NCBI GenBank assembly: GCA_034112085.1
Contig: JAWUWD010000131.1
Span: forward strand, 1-43,568
Direction of reading: 5' to 3'
DNA length: 43,568 bases
Origin: JAWUWD01 sp034112085
GTDB taxonomy: Bacteria; Bacteroidota; Bacteroidia; Cytophagales; Cyclobacteriaceae
Shown here: positions 25,004 through 34,100 of the stretch, in pieces
Layout of the letters: each line of letters starts with the position of its first letter
Position numbering within the stretch: the first letter of the stretch is position 1
Translations under genes and position numbers: made by a program
The notes under the pieces: model-generated
Databases searched by the model: none
What the model saw: only the letters and a program-made list of their open reading frames with translations
What the model was told of the DNA's origin: nothing

Positions 25004-25828
25004 TTAGTTTAAAAGTTTAATCAAGCCTGGGACATTATCTGTTTGTAAATAATCAGGATTCATTTCGATTGCTTTGATATGCGCTGATCTAGAACTAGTA
25101 CCAAATAGAGCGACTCTTATATTGTTTTCATGAGCGATTTCAATTTGTCTTTTTGTGACATTTTCTATGGATGAGGTAATCCCAAATAGATTTAAGTCTA
25201 TCGCTATATCCAATCCATTTTCAAAAAAATCAGGATAGATAAACAATTTGTAATCTGACCCACTCTCCTTCAATAACTTCAGAAACGCTCCATCTGTAGA
25301 TTCGATAGTGACATTATGCATCAAGTCATATTTTTGAATTATTTCGACCAGCGCTTCTGCATATGAAGTGTAAAATTGGCTTTTATTATTTTTGGTGTAC
25401 AGTTTACAATCAAGTGTGAAAGTATACTCTTGAATGTTTTTCGTGTGAGTAAAAAGCTGGTCCAATGAAATAATTGAGTAACTCAAATACGCTTTCTGAG
25501 TATAATGAGCTTTTTGAAGTTCACTCCAAGTAGATGAATTTACAAGTCCGCTGAGGTTTGTTTTGGTTGAGAGGTCCTCGTCATGATATAGAACCAGAAC
25601 ACTATCCTTGGTCATTTGAAGATCGAACTCCACACCATCGATATCGAAGTTTAAACATCTTGAAATTGACTCAAAGCTATTCATTGGAGATAAGCTATTT
25701 TTCCCCATACCTCCATGACCTAAGGCAGTGATTTTATTGTCGTTTAGGTTAGCTATCATGAACTCCTCTTTTTCACAAGAATTTAATCCAAAGGCTAGAA
25801 GACAAGAAATGATTATGTTTTTAACCAT
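25004..25828 (-). CDS. Glycerophosphodiester phosphodiesterase-like lipoprotein
   Basis: A 274-residue lipoprotein (lipobox GLNSC, Cys18) with a GDPD TIM-barrel. GDPDs hydrolyse glycerophosphodiesters to glycerol-3-phosphate and an alcohol. The first motif is ALGHGGMG (His38) rather than the usual HRG, so the Arg is replaced by Gly; EFD follows in DGVEFDLQM (Glu67, Asp69), and the second His is in LYHDEDLS (His82). The metal and general-acid residues seem present. The Arg-to-Gly change makes catalysis likely but not certain. It lies 7 bp downstream of the next gene on the same strand, suggesting an operon. Confidence 0.8.
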   Translation of the reverse strand: MVKNIIISCLLAFGLNSCEKEEFMIANLNDNKITALGHGGMGKNSLSPMNSFESISRCLNFDIDGVEFDLQMTKDSVLVLYHDEDLSTKTNLSGLVNSSTWSELQKAHYTQKAYLSYSIISLDQLFTHTKNIQEYTFTLDCKLYTKNNKSQFYTSYAEALVEIIQKYDLMHNVTIESTDGAFLKLLKESGSDYKLFIYPDFFENGLDIAIDLNLFGITSSIENVTKRQIEIAHENNIRVALFGTSSRSAHIKAIEMNPDYLQTDNVPGLIKLLN

Positions 25829-25835
25829 GATAAAT

Positions 25836-26363
25836 TTAGAATGAATACCCTATAGACATACCTACCCAATTCCTATACGCTAAGTTATTTTGAATTATTG
25901 GCGAGTAGGCAAACCTAAAGAAAAAACCGGCTGTATTTTTTTGGTATCTGTATCCTATCGAGAAATTGCTATGAAAGGTTGAGTTTCTGGAAGGGTTGAA
26001 ATTAGATAAATCAGCCTTGACAATGCTAGCATAAGTTTGTCCAAAGCTAATTTCGATTTTATGATCCCTGCCATAGGTTCCAAATAGTGAAATCGGAATT
26101 ATTATGTCTGGATTAAAGTTATCAGTAAAGTCCATAACGTGGTAGGTGCCAACACCAGCCCTAATTGAAAATGACATCATGTTCTTTCGAAACATTAATT
26201 TCTCGTAGTTAAGAGATCCATTTCCAGCGACTCCTCCAAGTTCAATGTATACAGTGTTTTTTGCGCTTTGTAACTTATCACTTTGGCAATAAGACCTGTG
26301 GTTCACTAATGTCATTATTAGCATCAGAAAGAATGCAATTCTCACAATAGATAAATGGGACAT
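25836..26363 (-). CDS. Hypothetical secreted beta-barrel-like protein
   Basis: A 175-residue protein with a signal peptide of about 28 residues ending near RSYCQS. The rest shows alternating strands (NTVYIELGGVAGNGSLNYEKLM, MMSFSIRAGVGTYHV, KIEISFGQTYAS, NFSIGYRYQ, FFFRFAYSP) and ends in Phe, which fits a small outer-membrane barrel of about eight strands. Family not recognised beyond that. The ATG at 26363 is preferred to a GTG 24 bp upstream. The GDPD-like gene follows after 7 bp on the same strand. Confidence 0.6.
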   Translation of the reverse strand: MSHLSIVRIAFFLMLIMTLVNHRSYCQSDKLQSAKNTVYIELGGVAGNGSLNYEKLMFRKNMMSFSIRAGVGTYHVMDFTDNFNPDIIIPISLFGTYGRDHKIEISFGQTYASIVKADLSNFNPSRNSTFHSNFSIGYRYQKNTAGFFFRFAYSPIIQNNLAYRNWVGMSIGYSF

Positions 26364-26482
26364 CAATAATTGTCTTTTCAACTCCACATGTTTGGATCAA
26401 AATATAGGCCAGCAAAGTTGGGAATTTTTTTCAATAAACTTGCGGTGACATTGTAACTCCTTGCTTAAAGTGATTCATGTGA

Positions 26483-26764
26483 CTATTGGGGATTAACAAT
26501 CGTTGGTAATTCTTCTATCAAATCAATATTCAACTCATATATCTCTGGCCATAACTTCCCTGTTATTAAGAATTTTTGACCAACGGAATCGTGAGCAATC
26601 CCATCTATATCGAGTGCTTGAGGATAGATAGTTTTTGCATCGTCTGCATATGGTGTTAGATCCAGTTTCCCAACTATTTTTCCATCCTTCGGGTTTATTT
26701 TAACAATAAAATTAGTCAGACAAATGTTAGTGTAAATAAATCTATTGATGAATCCCAATTCATT
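26483..26764 (-). pseudogene. C-terminal remnant of glutamine cyclotransferase
   Basis: About 93 residues match the C-terminus of bacterial glutamine cyclotransferases, a beta-propeller of about 250 residues that makes N-terminal pyroglutamate. The signature reads NELGFINRFIYTN (family NELEY..GFIYAN), then IVKINPKDGKIVGKLDL, DIDGIAHDSVGQKFLITGKLWPEIYEL. The frame is closed by TAA (26765-26767) exactly in front of the Asn codon, and no upstream part of the enzyme is found on this strand in the next 270 bp. The fold needs all blades, so this is a dead fragment, not a short enzyme. A TTG could start translation of part of it. Confidence 0.75.
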
Positions 26765-26899
26765 TTAAGATAGGTGTAATCTTCTATGGTTATATATATC
26801 AATGGCATTTTCATAACAGTACTTTTCTTCTGTTATGCTGATTTTGACATTTCGTTTTTGAAGGCACATGTTGTTTACTGAAATAGAAGCCAGCGTAAA

Positions 26900-27026
26900 G
26901 GACAACCACTAGCTACTGAAGGACCTTTCAAACATCTAAGAAGTTCAAAATACAAGAAATACGGAACTGTTGAATAAGCTCAAATAAACATGTGTAAATG
27001 CATCATTTCTATTTTTGTAGTTGACT
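26900..27026 (-). other. Weak second attC-like site downstream of the DUF7010-like gene
   Basis: On the minus strand the element begins 9 bp after the stop with AGTCAAC (6/7 to RYYYAAC) and ends with AGCT-N4-GTTGTCC, the same spacing as AGCT-N4-GTTGTGC in the stronger site at 27936-28076. The arms pair only over short stretches (CAAC.AC). The position is what a cassette would have, but the pairing is poor, so it may be a decayed site or chance. Confidence 0.3.
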
Positions 27027-27034
27027 GGTAATTA

Positions 27035-27625
27035 TTAGAGTGTGTTTAATGATTTATTTTTTTTGCGAAAAGTGATGAGCACAAAAAATCCGAAAATAAT
27101 CTCAATTAGAGAACCTGTGATTGCCGAGCCAAAAGATTGGACTTTAAGGCTGAATAGAAGACATGCTGCAACTCCTAAAGTAGCTCCTAAAACCCAATAC
27201 AGCTTATCCCCATAAATTGATGCAAATGTCAAATATCTTCCACCAATTATCATAAGCATACCTTGGAAAAACCATTCAGTATGTTGTAATGATAATCCAA
27301 CAGCAAGAGGCATACACATAAGCATAAATATTGTTCCTTCCATAGCCAATTTCCCTAATGGATTCCCCTTTGTGTGTGTCCCGCTTAATCTCATAATTTT
27401 GCATAGAAGCACGCCTAATGGGTGAATAAACATTCCCCCAATTAGTAGCGTAAAAACAGCTTTTTGATCAGAGAATTGAATAGATACAATTGCTGAGATG
27501 AGCCACATAAGTCCTGAAACTAGCATGCCAACCGCTCCATTCGCATAACCTTCGTTCATATCTGACTGAGCATGGCTTATCAGGTCAGTGCTATTTGTTT
27601 GGTTGCTTGTAGAAGCTTTATTCAT
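27035..27625 (-). CDS. Multi-pass membrane protein, DUF7010-like
   Basis: A 196-residue protein with about five hydrophobic segments (about residues 32-50, 58-76, 96-112, 118-134 and 142-188). The THTKGNPLGKLAMEG segment resembles the KGNPLGKLG signature of DUF7010 membrane proteins. Function unknown. It lies on the minus strand, 52 bp downstream of the small lipoprotein gene, in a run of accessory genes. The first 20 residues are hydrophilic and Ser/Thr/Asn-rich. The start ATG at 27625 is the only good candidate. Confidence 0.6.
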   Translation of the reverse strand: MNKASTSNQTNSTDLISHAQSDMNEGYANGAVGMLVSGLMWLISAIVSIQFSDQKAVFTLLIGGMFIHPLGVLLCKIMRLSGTHTKGNPLGKLAMEGTIFMLMCMPLAVGLSLQHTEWFFQGMLMIIGGRYLTFASIYGDKLYWVLGATLGVAACLLFSLKVQSFGSAITGSLIEIIFGFFVLITFRKKNKSLNTL

Positions 27626-27676
27626 GGATATAATTTTTACTTAGTTAATCGTGATGATATTTATTTTCAATAATTT

Positions 27677-27880
27677 TTATTGGTTTTCAAGCTCAATAAT
27701 TCCTCTTTTGAGTTGATGATTCACGTCTTCAAGTACTTCAACTCTACTTTCAAGTTTGTTTATTTTGTCTATTGATTGCTTTATTTCAGTTTCAAGTTTC
27801 TGAATTCTTGCTTCTTTGTTAGGATTGATTTTACATCCAAAGAAGAATAAACAAATAGCAATTAGAAATATTTTTTTCAT
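27677..27880 (-). CDS. Small coiled-coil lipoprotein
   Basis: A 67-residue lipoprotein, lipobox LFFFGC (Cys16). The mature part (17-67) is one amphipathic helix with heptad repeats (ARIQKLETEIKQSIDKINKL), so it should form a coiled-coil oligomer as Lpp does. It lacks a C-terminal Lys or Arg like that Lpp uses to attach to peptidoglycan, ending instead in LENQ. Located between the attC-like site and the DUF7010-like gene. Function unknown. Confidence 0.65.
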   Translation of the reverse strand: MKKIFLIAICLFFFGCKINPNKEARIQKLETEIKQSIDKINKLESRVEVLEDVNHQLKRGIIELENQ

Positions 27881-27935
27881 AATACTGGATTTAGATTCCT
27901 CAAAGTTTTCTCATATTCTCTTTTGGTTGGCTTGT

Positions 27936-28076
27936 GCACAACGTCCAGCTGTGATGAGTGGGGATTAGAAAGTAATCATCAAACCGTTGTTTAAATTTAT
28001 TAATTGTGGCTGACATTCCAAATGCCACAAAGTATCCTGACTGATAGGACCTCATTCATCATAGCTTTTGTTAGGC
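27936..28076 (-). repeat. attC-like imperfect inverted repeat (possible integron recombination site)
   Basis: A 141-bp imperfect inverted repeat starting 35 bp after the stop of the small membrane gene. Read on the gene's strand it opens with GCCTAAC, an exact match to the attC R'' box (RYYYAAC), and closes with GTTGTGC, 6 of 7 to the R' box (GTTRRRY). The two arms (28050-28076 and 27936-27963) are about 27 bases each, and the core AGCTATGATGAATGAGG pairs with its partner AGCTGTGATGAGTGGGG at 14 of 17 positions, with one unpaired base between box and core. A second small hairpin (TTGTGGC / GCCACAA, 28004-28030) sits in the loop. This is the general layout of attC sites. Alternative: a MITE-like element, but I see no target duplication. 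Confidence 0.55.
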
Positions 28077-28110
28077 ACCTCTTAGATTCGCAACAACATT
28101 TAAATCTTCA

Positions 28111-28623
28111 CTATCTTTCCGGAATTTCAAGAACCAAATCAGCATTCAAATCAGAGGCTAAATTCTCAGCATGCCTGACGGCTTTTTTCCTATCTGAATA
28201 TATAAATGAAAACACAGGCTTAGAAGCATTTGAATACAACAGGGTCTTAAAATCGATTATTTTACCTGAAAGTGTTGGACTTATTCCATTCGATGTATTT
28301 GTGCTCATATAGCTGGTTGAAATTACTTTCACCTTCAAGATGACAGGCAGCGTTGCCCATTCGCCAATTTTATAACTGCCAACTGATAAATATTCTTTAA
28401 ATTTTTTTTCGGAAAAATCAATAATTGTCCCACTATATGAAGATACGATTACAAGTCCAAAAATTATAGCTCCTACCCCTACAGCTAAAACCCTTTCTAT
28501 GGAACTTTCATGTTTTAAAAATACTGGACTCACCAAAACAAATAAACCTGCAATTATCAGCAAAGACCCTATTAGGTGCGGGCCTGAAACTAAGTTTCGT
28601 CTTTTGAAGTTAAAATTATTCAT
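28111..28623 (-). CDS. Small membrane protein in an apparent gene cassette
   Basis: A 170-residue protein with two hydrophobic segments (about residues 14-34 and 40-60) and a soluble C-terminal region with beta-strand character ending DLVLEIPER. No family recognised. The ATG at 28623 is preferred to a GTG at 28644 because that codon lies inside the cassette-boundary motif. The gene is flanked by GTTGTGC boxes: one at 28641-28647 just upstream and one at 27936-27942 that closes the attC-like repeat. This fits a single cassette of about 700 bp transcribed leftward. Confidence 0.6.
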   Translation of the reverse strand: MNNFNFKRRNLVSGPHLIGSLLIIAGLFVLVSPVFLKHESSIERVLAVGVGAIIFGLVIVSSYSGTIIDFSEKKFKEYLSVGSYKIGEWATLPVILKVKVISTSYMSTNTSNGISPTLSGKIIDFKTLLYSNASKPVFSFIYSDRKKAVRHAENLASDLNADLVLEIPER

Positions 28624-28638
28624 GGTATGTCTCTTGTG

Positions 28639-28647
28639 GTGCACAAC
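28639..28647. repeat. Cassette boundary half-site GTGCACAAC
   Basis: The 9-mer repeats the outer end of the attC-like element (27934-27942) and lies 16 bp upstream of the start codon at 28623. On the gene strand it reads GTTGTGCAC, with GTTGTGC as the box. No long inverted arm accompanies it, so it would be the upstream cassette edge or the insertion target. Confidence 0.4.
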
Positions 28648-28720
28648 AAGTCCTATATATAATATTATGAAATCTAATCTAGATCATTTTCATTAAAAAA
28701 CCTTGAATTCAAATTAGGCT

Positions 28721-28873
28721 ATGCCATCTTCAATTTACATCAGCACTGCAGCAGGGAATAACAGAATAGCCAAACTGCTAAAGATAAACATAGGTCATAA
28801 CCACTTTTACTCATATACTGAAGGGAATATATTTGTGATCAACAAAAGAATTTTCAAATTGCGCATCAATTGA
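28721..28873 (+). CDS. Candidate small protein (50 residues)
   Basis: An ATG-to-TGA frame of 50 codons ends 7 bp before the next gene, which suggests co-transcription. The product (MPSSIYISTAAGNNRIAKLL, ending FKLRIN) is basic with no signal peptide or known motif. Too short to judge from composition; it is listed because it is in phase with operon layout. Confidence 0.3.
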   Translation: MPSSIYISTAAGNNRIAKLLKINIGHNHFYSYTEGNIFVINKRIFKLRIN

Positions 28874-28880
28874 TCAATAC

Positions 28881-29084
28881 ATGAAGGGAATTTCTATAAA
28901 TGTTATCCGTGCTGGGAAAAAATACCGACTGACCAACTATGGAGACAGTAGTGAGTTTGAAGTTCTTAGATATCTGGAAAGGGACAACTATCAACTAAAA
29001 GATCTTCATACACTGGAGCATTATCAGCTCAAAGAATTGATCCAGTTTGGGAGAGGCAATGACTTTAGCATTGAGGAACTTTGA
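28881..29084 (+). CDS. Small conserved Bacteroidota protein
   Basis: A 67-residue protein: GKKYRLTNYGDSSEFEVLRYLERDNYQLKDLHTLEHYQLKELIQFGRGNDFSIEEL in family pattern, that is K+RLxNYGE..EFEV, then QLKDLHTLE.Y.L.DL..+G+G.DF. I recall similar short proteins in Cytophagales, probably an SH3-like small beta domain, of unknown function. Its TGA overlaps an in-frame TTG of the AraC frame, and the AraC ATG lies 11 bp after the stop, so the two are likely co-transcribed. Confidence 0.65.
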   Translation: MKGISINVIRAGKKYRLTNYGDSSEFEVLRYLERDNYQLKDLHTLEHYQLKELIQFGRGNDFSIEEL

Positions 29085-29095
29085 ATATTGATGCG

Positions 29096-29989
29096 ATGAA
29101 TAACTCAATCATCACCAAAGTACTTCAATACATCGATGAATATTTAGACGGTGAACTCAGCCTTGACAAAGTAGCTTCAGCAGCACATACTTCTCCGTTT
29201 CATTTTCACAGATTGTTCAAAACAGAAATGGGTGAAACGCTCAATAGCTACATCACCAGAAGACGAATTGAGAAAGCTGCCTCGATCTTAATACGTAGAT
29301 CAGAGATCTCTATTTCTGAATTGTCGTTGATGCATGGCTTCAGTAGCAACTCTTCGTTCACCAGAACCTTTAAGAAATATTACGGGGTAAGTCCATCAAT
29401 ATTCAGAGAAGAGAGTCCAAGTAGATATAGCAAGATTAGCCAAGTCAAAAGCAAGAATGGACAACATTCGCCACTCTTTGAAGAGTACATTTGTAACATA
29501 GATAATCAACTAGAATGGATTGATATGAATGTAAATATAGAAGTCAAAGAACTCGCTAAAATGAATCTCGCCTATATGGACAGCATCGGTGCGGAAAACT
29601 TAGGGGGTACTTATGCACGATTGGTGAAGTGGGCTGCTCCAAAAGGGCTGATGGATAGTCCTGATCTTAAAATGATTACTGTTTTTCATGATAGCTTCAA
29701 AATCACCCCTCCTGATAAAGTCAGAATGAGTGCGTGTATCCTCTTGGATGACGAGATACTAAAAGATGATTTTGTATCTATTCGAGCCATTGAAGGGGGT
29801 AGATTCATAGTGGCTCATATGGAAATTGGGGCTAACGAATTTCCTTCGGCTTGGGGAAACCTATTTGTTTGGATGAACGAAAATGGCTACAAAAAGGCGG
29901 ATCAAGACCCATTTGAAATCTATCATAATGACTTCAATCAGCATCCTGAGAAGAAGTGTATAGTGGATTTATGTATTCCTGCGATTTAA
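29096..29989 (+). CDS. AraC-family regulator with GyrI-like C-domain
   Basis: A 297-residue transcription factor. The N-terminal double helix-turn-helix (about residues 15-105) reads LSLDKVASAAHTSPFHFHRLFK and FSSNSSFTRTFKKYYGVSPS. The C-terminal part (about 140-297) is a GyrI/SOUL-like effector domain: VNIEVKELAKMNLAYMDSIG, then PPDKVRMSACILLDD and the ending EKKCIVDLCIPA. This domain order is that of Rob/SbmC-type regulators that bind small hydrophobic compounds. The ATG at 29096 is preferred to an upstream TTG. It ends directly against hemB, with no gap between the convergent stops. Confidence 0.88.
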   Translation: MNNSIITKVLQYIDEYLDGELSLDKVASAAHTSPFHFHRLFKTEMGETLNSYITRRRIEKAASILIRRSEISISELSLMHGFSSNSSFTRTFKKYYGVSPSIFREESPSRYSKISQVKSKNGQHSPLFEEYICNIDNQLEWIDMNVNIEVKELAKMNLAYMDSIGAENLGGTYARLVKWAAPKGLMDSPDLKMITVFHDSFKITPPDKVRMSACILLDDEILKDDFVSIRAIEGGRFIVAHMEIGANEFPSAWGNLFVWMNENGYKKADQDPFEIYHNDFNQHPEKKCIVDLCIPAI

Positions 29990-30961
29990 CTATTTGTTGA
30001 GCAAGGCAAACTCCTTTGCGTGATACGTCAAGATGATATCTGCACCAGCACGTTTGATACTAAGTAGTGTCTCTTGCATAGCCTTATCATAATCCAACCA
30101 ACCTTTGAGGCCAGCAGCTTTAAGCATGGCATATTCTCCACTTACATTGTATGCCGCGATTGGGAGGTCATAGTTGTCATCGAGTAGTTTGATTACATCA
30201 AGGTATGCCAATGCGGGTTTTACCATCAAGAAGTCAGCCCCTTCTTCCTCATCTAGATCAGCTTCAAGGATAGCTTCTCTTTGATTGGCAGGGTTCATCT
30301 GATAGGTTTTCTTATCACCAGACTTAGGGGCAGAGTCAAGTGCATCTCGGAATGGTCCATAAAATGCACTAGCGTATTTTGCGGTGTAACTCATAATGGA
30401 AACATCTTCATAGCCATTGTCATCGAGCACATCGCGGATATACTCTACACGTCCGTCCATCATGTCAGATGGTCCTATGATGTCAATACCAGTCTCTGCT
30501 TGAGCAAGTGCCATAGCACCGAGTATTTCTAGGGTCTCATCATTGAGAATATTCCCATCCTCATCTACAAGACCATCATGTCCATCACTACTATATGGAT
30601 CCATAGCAACATCAGTCATGATACAGGCTTCAGGAAATGTAGCCTTGATGGATTCCAATGCTTTCAGATAGAAGAAGTCCTCATTATAGCTTTGGGTTGC
30701 TTCTTTGTCTTTGTGCTTGTCATCTACTACTGGAAACACATCAAATGCTTTGATTCCCAGCTTCAAGCATTCCTCAATCTCTTTGAGCATATTGTCCAGT
30801 GATAGGCGGAATATACCAGGCATAGAGGCCACTTCTACTTTTTTGTTTTTCCCTTCAAGTAAGAACAATGGAAAGATAAAGTCATCAGTCGTGACAATGG
30901 TTTGTTGTACCAAATCACGGATGGCAGCAGATTTACGATTTCTTCTAGGACGTTTGAGCAT
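29990..30961 (-). CDS. hemB: Porphobilinogen synthase (delta-aminolevulinate dehydratase)
   Basis: A 323-residue enzyme that condenses two 5-aminolevulinates to porphobilinogen in haem synthesis. Active-site lysines are Lys195 (SYTAKYASAFYGPFRDA) and Lys248 (LMVKPALAYLD), the second forming the Schiff base. In the metal loop the usual Cys ligands are replaced by Asp (TDVAMDPYSSDGHDG, Asp117, Asp121, Asp126), so it should be magnesium- rather than zinc-dependent. No other haem gene is near. Convergent with the AraC gene. Confidence 0.97.
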   Translation of the reverse strand: MLKRPRRNRKSAAIRDLVQQTIVTTDDFIFPLFLLEGKNKKVEVASMPGIFRLSLDNMLKEIEECLKLGIKAFDVFPVVDDKHKDKEATQSYNEDFFYLKALESIKATFPEACIMTDVAMDPYSSDGHDGLVDEDGNILNDETLEILGAMALAQAETGIDIIGPSDMMDGRVEYIRDVLDDNGYEDVSIMSYTAKYASAFYGPFRDALDSAPKSGDKKTYQMNPANQREAILEADLDEEEGADFLMVKPALAYLDVIKLLDDNYDLPIAAYNVSGEYAMLKAAGLKGWLDYDKAMQETLLSIKRAGADIILTYHAKEFALLNK

Positions 30962-31122
30962 AGCGATATTTTTAGCAGTCTAAAGGTAAGCAAATCGCTC
31001 AAAAGTGTCGAGAGCTTTTCACATTCTTATAATTTCATGACCGTTAATACTATTCTTATAAATAATGGGATTGGATTTCTCTATATTGTATCCAGAAACT
31101 GAAATGAACTAAACAACATATT

Positions 31123-34100
31123 ATGAAGTCCAAGATTGCCATATTATTCCTGTTTTTCACATCAGCCATTATGGCTCAAGTTAGCCCTCAGTGGGCCAGA
31201 TATCCAGCAATATCTCCAGATGGATCAACTATCGTGTTCACTTACAAAGGTGATTTATACAGAGTACCCGCAGCAGGTGGAGATGCTAAGCAGCTTACTT
31301 TTCATAAGGCACATGACTACAAAGCGGTATGGAGCAAGGATGGCAAGACGATAGCCTTCGCTTCCGATCGTTATGGAAATTTTGATATCCACACGATGGA
31401 TGCGCAAGGAGGATCAGCTACTCGACTGACCTTTCATAGCAATGACGAACAACCATTCTCATTCTCTTCGGATGACAAAAATATCCTATTTGGAGGGTTA
31501 CGATTGGATGATGTGAAGCATCGCCAACACCCTCACAGATCACAACCAGAACTATATAGTGTACCAATAGTAGGAGGGAGAATAGCGCAAATACTTACAG
31601 TCCCCGCTGAGCATGTCCAAGTCAATAATGCTGGAACGCAATTTATTTATCATGACAAAAAAGGTGGAGAGAATGAGTTTAGAAAGCATCATACTTCTGC
31701 TATCACTAGAGACCTTTGGACCTACGATGTCAATACTAAAGAACATAAAATGATCACTTCACATGAAGCTGAAGATCGTCATCCTGTTTATGCTTCGGAC
31801 GAACAGTCGATTTATTTTTTAAGTGAAAGAAGTGGGGTATACAACATACATAAGCAGAGTTTGACGGAGAATAGTGTTGCTAGTCAATTGACTAATTTTG
31901 ATATGCACCCGGTACGATCTTTAAGTATCGGTAGTGGAACATTGTGCTTTAGTCAAGATGGAGAGATATACACAACGGTAGAAGGGCAACAGCCTAAGAA
32001 AGTCAATATCAATATCAGAACACAGGCATCATCTAATTCGGACAAATTCATTTCAATCAATGGAGGAGTGAGAGAGATGGATGTTTCTCCTGATGGTAAA
32101 GAGATAGCATTTATTGCTAGAGGGGAAGTATTTGTGACTGCGGTAGATGGAACATTTACCAAACGTATTACAAGTACACCTGAGCAAGAACGATTTGTGA
32201 AGTTTACCGCTGATGGCAAAGGAGTTGTTTATGCTAGTGAACGAGACGGCAGATGGCAAATTTATAAGACCACTAAAGTAAGGGACGAAGAAGCTTACTT
32301 TTTCATCTCTACGCTTCTCAAGGAAGAAACGCTAGTGAGTGGATCAATGGATAATTACTTGCCAGAGTTTTCACCAGATAAAAAGAAAATGGCCTACATC
32401 GAAGGACGTAGAACCCTCAAAGTAATGGACTTAGAAACTAAAGCAACCACTACTCTTCTCACTCCTGATGACTTGTTTCACATGCGCGATGGTGACCAAA
32501 ATTTCACTTGGAGTCCAGACAGTAAGTGGTTATTGGTTGATTGGGGAGCGAGTCTCAATAACGGTGAAGTATTGTTGATGTCTGCAGATGGCAAGCAACG
32601 ACATAACTTAACAGAAAGCGGTTATTATGACTATTCGCCAAAGTGGGTAAATGGAGGTAAGCAGATGATATGGTTTAGCAATAGAAATGGATTGAAAAGT
32701 TATGCGACCAGCGGTAGAAGTCAATCAGATGTGTATAGTATGTTCTTTACCAAAGAGGGATGGGATAAGTTCAGTTTGTCAAAAGAAGAATTTGATCTCC
32801 AGAAAGAGATAGATGAGGCAAACAAGAAGGATGAAGAAGGTGACGATGATAAGGACGATAAGAAGAAAGGAAAGAAAGATAAGGACAAAGAAGAGGTTAA
32901 AGTAGAACTGCTAACTTTTGATTGGGACGGAATGAAGGATCGCAAGAAGCGATTTACTATTCATTCATCTAGCATCGGAGATGCCGTATTGTCAAAAGAT
33001 GGAGAAACGCTCTTCTACTTGGCAAGGTTTGAAAAGAACATGAACTTGTGGAAGACTAATCTTCGTACCAAGGAAACAAGTATAGCGCTTAAACTGGATG
33101 CTAGATCGGGTAGCTTGATGTGGGATAAGAAAGAAGAGAATCTGTACTTATTGAGTGGAGGAAGTATTTCAAAAATTGATACAGAGGCAAGCAAGAAAAC
33201 AGGGATTAAAATCAAGGGTGAAATGGAGTTAGATGAAGCTGCAGAACGCCAATATATGTTTGATCATGTGTGGATTAGAACTAAGGGAATTTTCTATCAT
33301 TCAAACTTCCATGGAGCAGATTGGAACAAATTGAAAGAGGAATATCAAAAGTACATCCCACACATTGGAAATTCATACGAATTTTCTGAGATGCTGTCTG
33401 AGATGCTTGGCGAACTAAATGTGTCACATGCAGGAAGCGGATTTGGAAGCAACATTGACAACGGAGATGCAACTGCCTCACTTGGGATCTTCATGGATTA
33501 TACCCATATGGGTAATGGTATTAAGATCACAGAAATAATTAATGGTGGACCATTGGATAAAGCTGCTTTGAAAGTCAAAGCTGGAATGATTATAGAAAAG
33601 GTCAACGGAGTAACTATCTTACCTTCAAGAGATGTTGCAAGCTACTTTAACAGAATGGCAGGAAAGATTACACTACTGGACGTGGTAGATCCAGCCAATG
33701 GTAATGCAAGACAGCAGATCACAGTGAAGCCCATTTCTATTGGTGCAGAGAACACATTACTTTATAATCGTTGGGTGAAAATCAATGAAAAAGAAGTAGC
33801 CGAAAAAAGCAATGGAGCTTTGGGATATGTTCATATCCCCGGAATGGGAGATGGTCCATACCGTAATATTTATGAACTCATGATGGGTAAATTCCTAGAT
33901 AAGAAAGCAGTGATTGTAGATACACGCTTCAATGGAGGAGGAGATTTGGTTGCTGATTTGGCAATGTTCTTTACAGGTGTTCCCTTTATTACTTATGAAA
34001 CCGAAGCTAGACAAGTGGGAGGTGAGCCAACATCTCGATGGACGAAGCCAACCTTGGCGATGTTCAACGAATCCATGTATAGTGATGGACATTGCTTCGC

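Noticed and set aside
27936..28078. Interpretation as a MITE
   Set aside because: Ends are inverted, but no target-site duplication is visible and the position just after a stop codon, with matching box upstream of the gene, fits attC better. Not fully excluded.
28004..28312. Open frame of about 100 codons across the attC-like region
   Set aside because: It is antisense to the small membrane gene and runs through the inverted repeat; it looks like a shadow frame.
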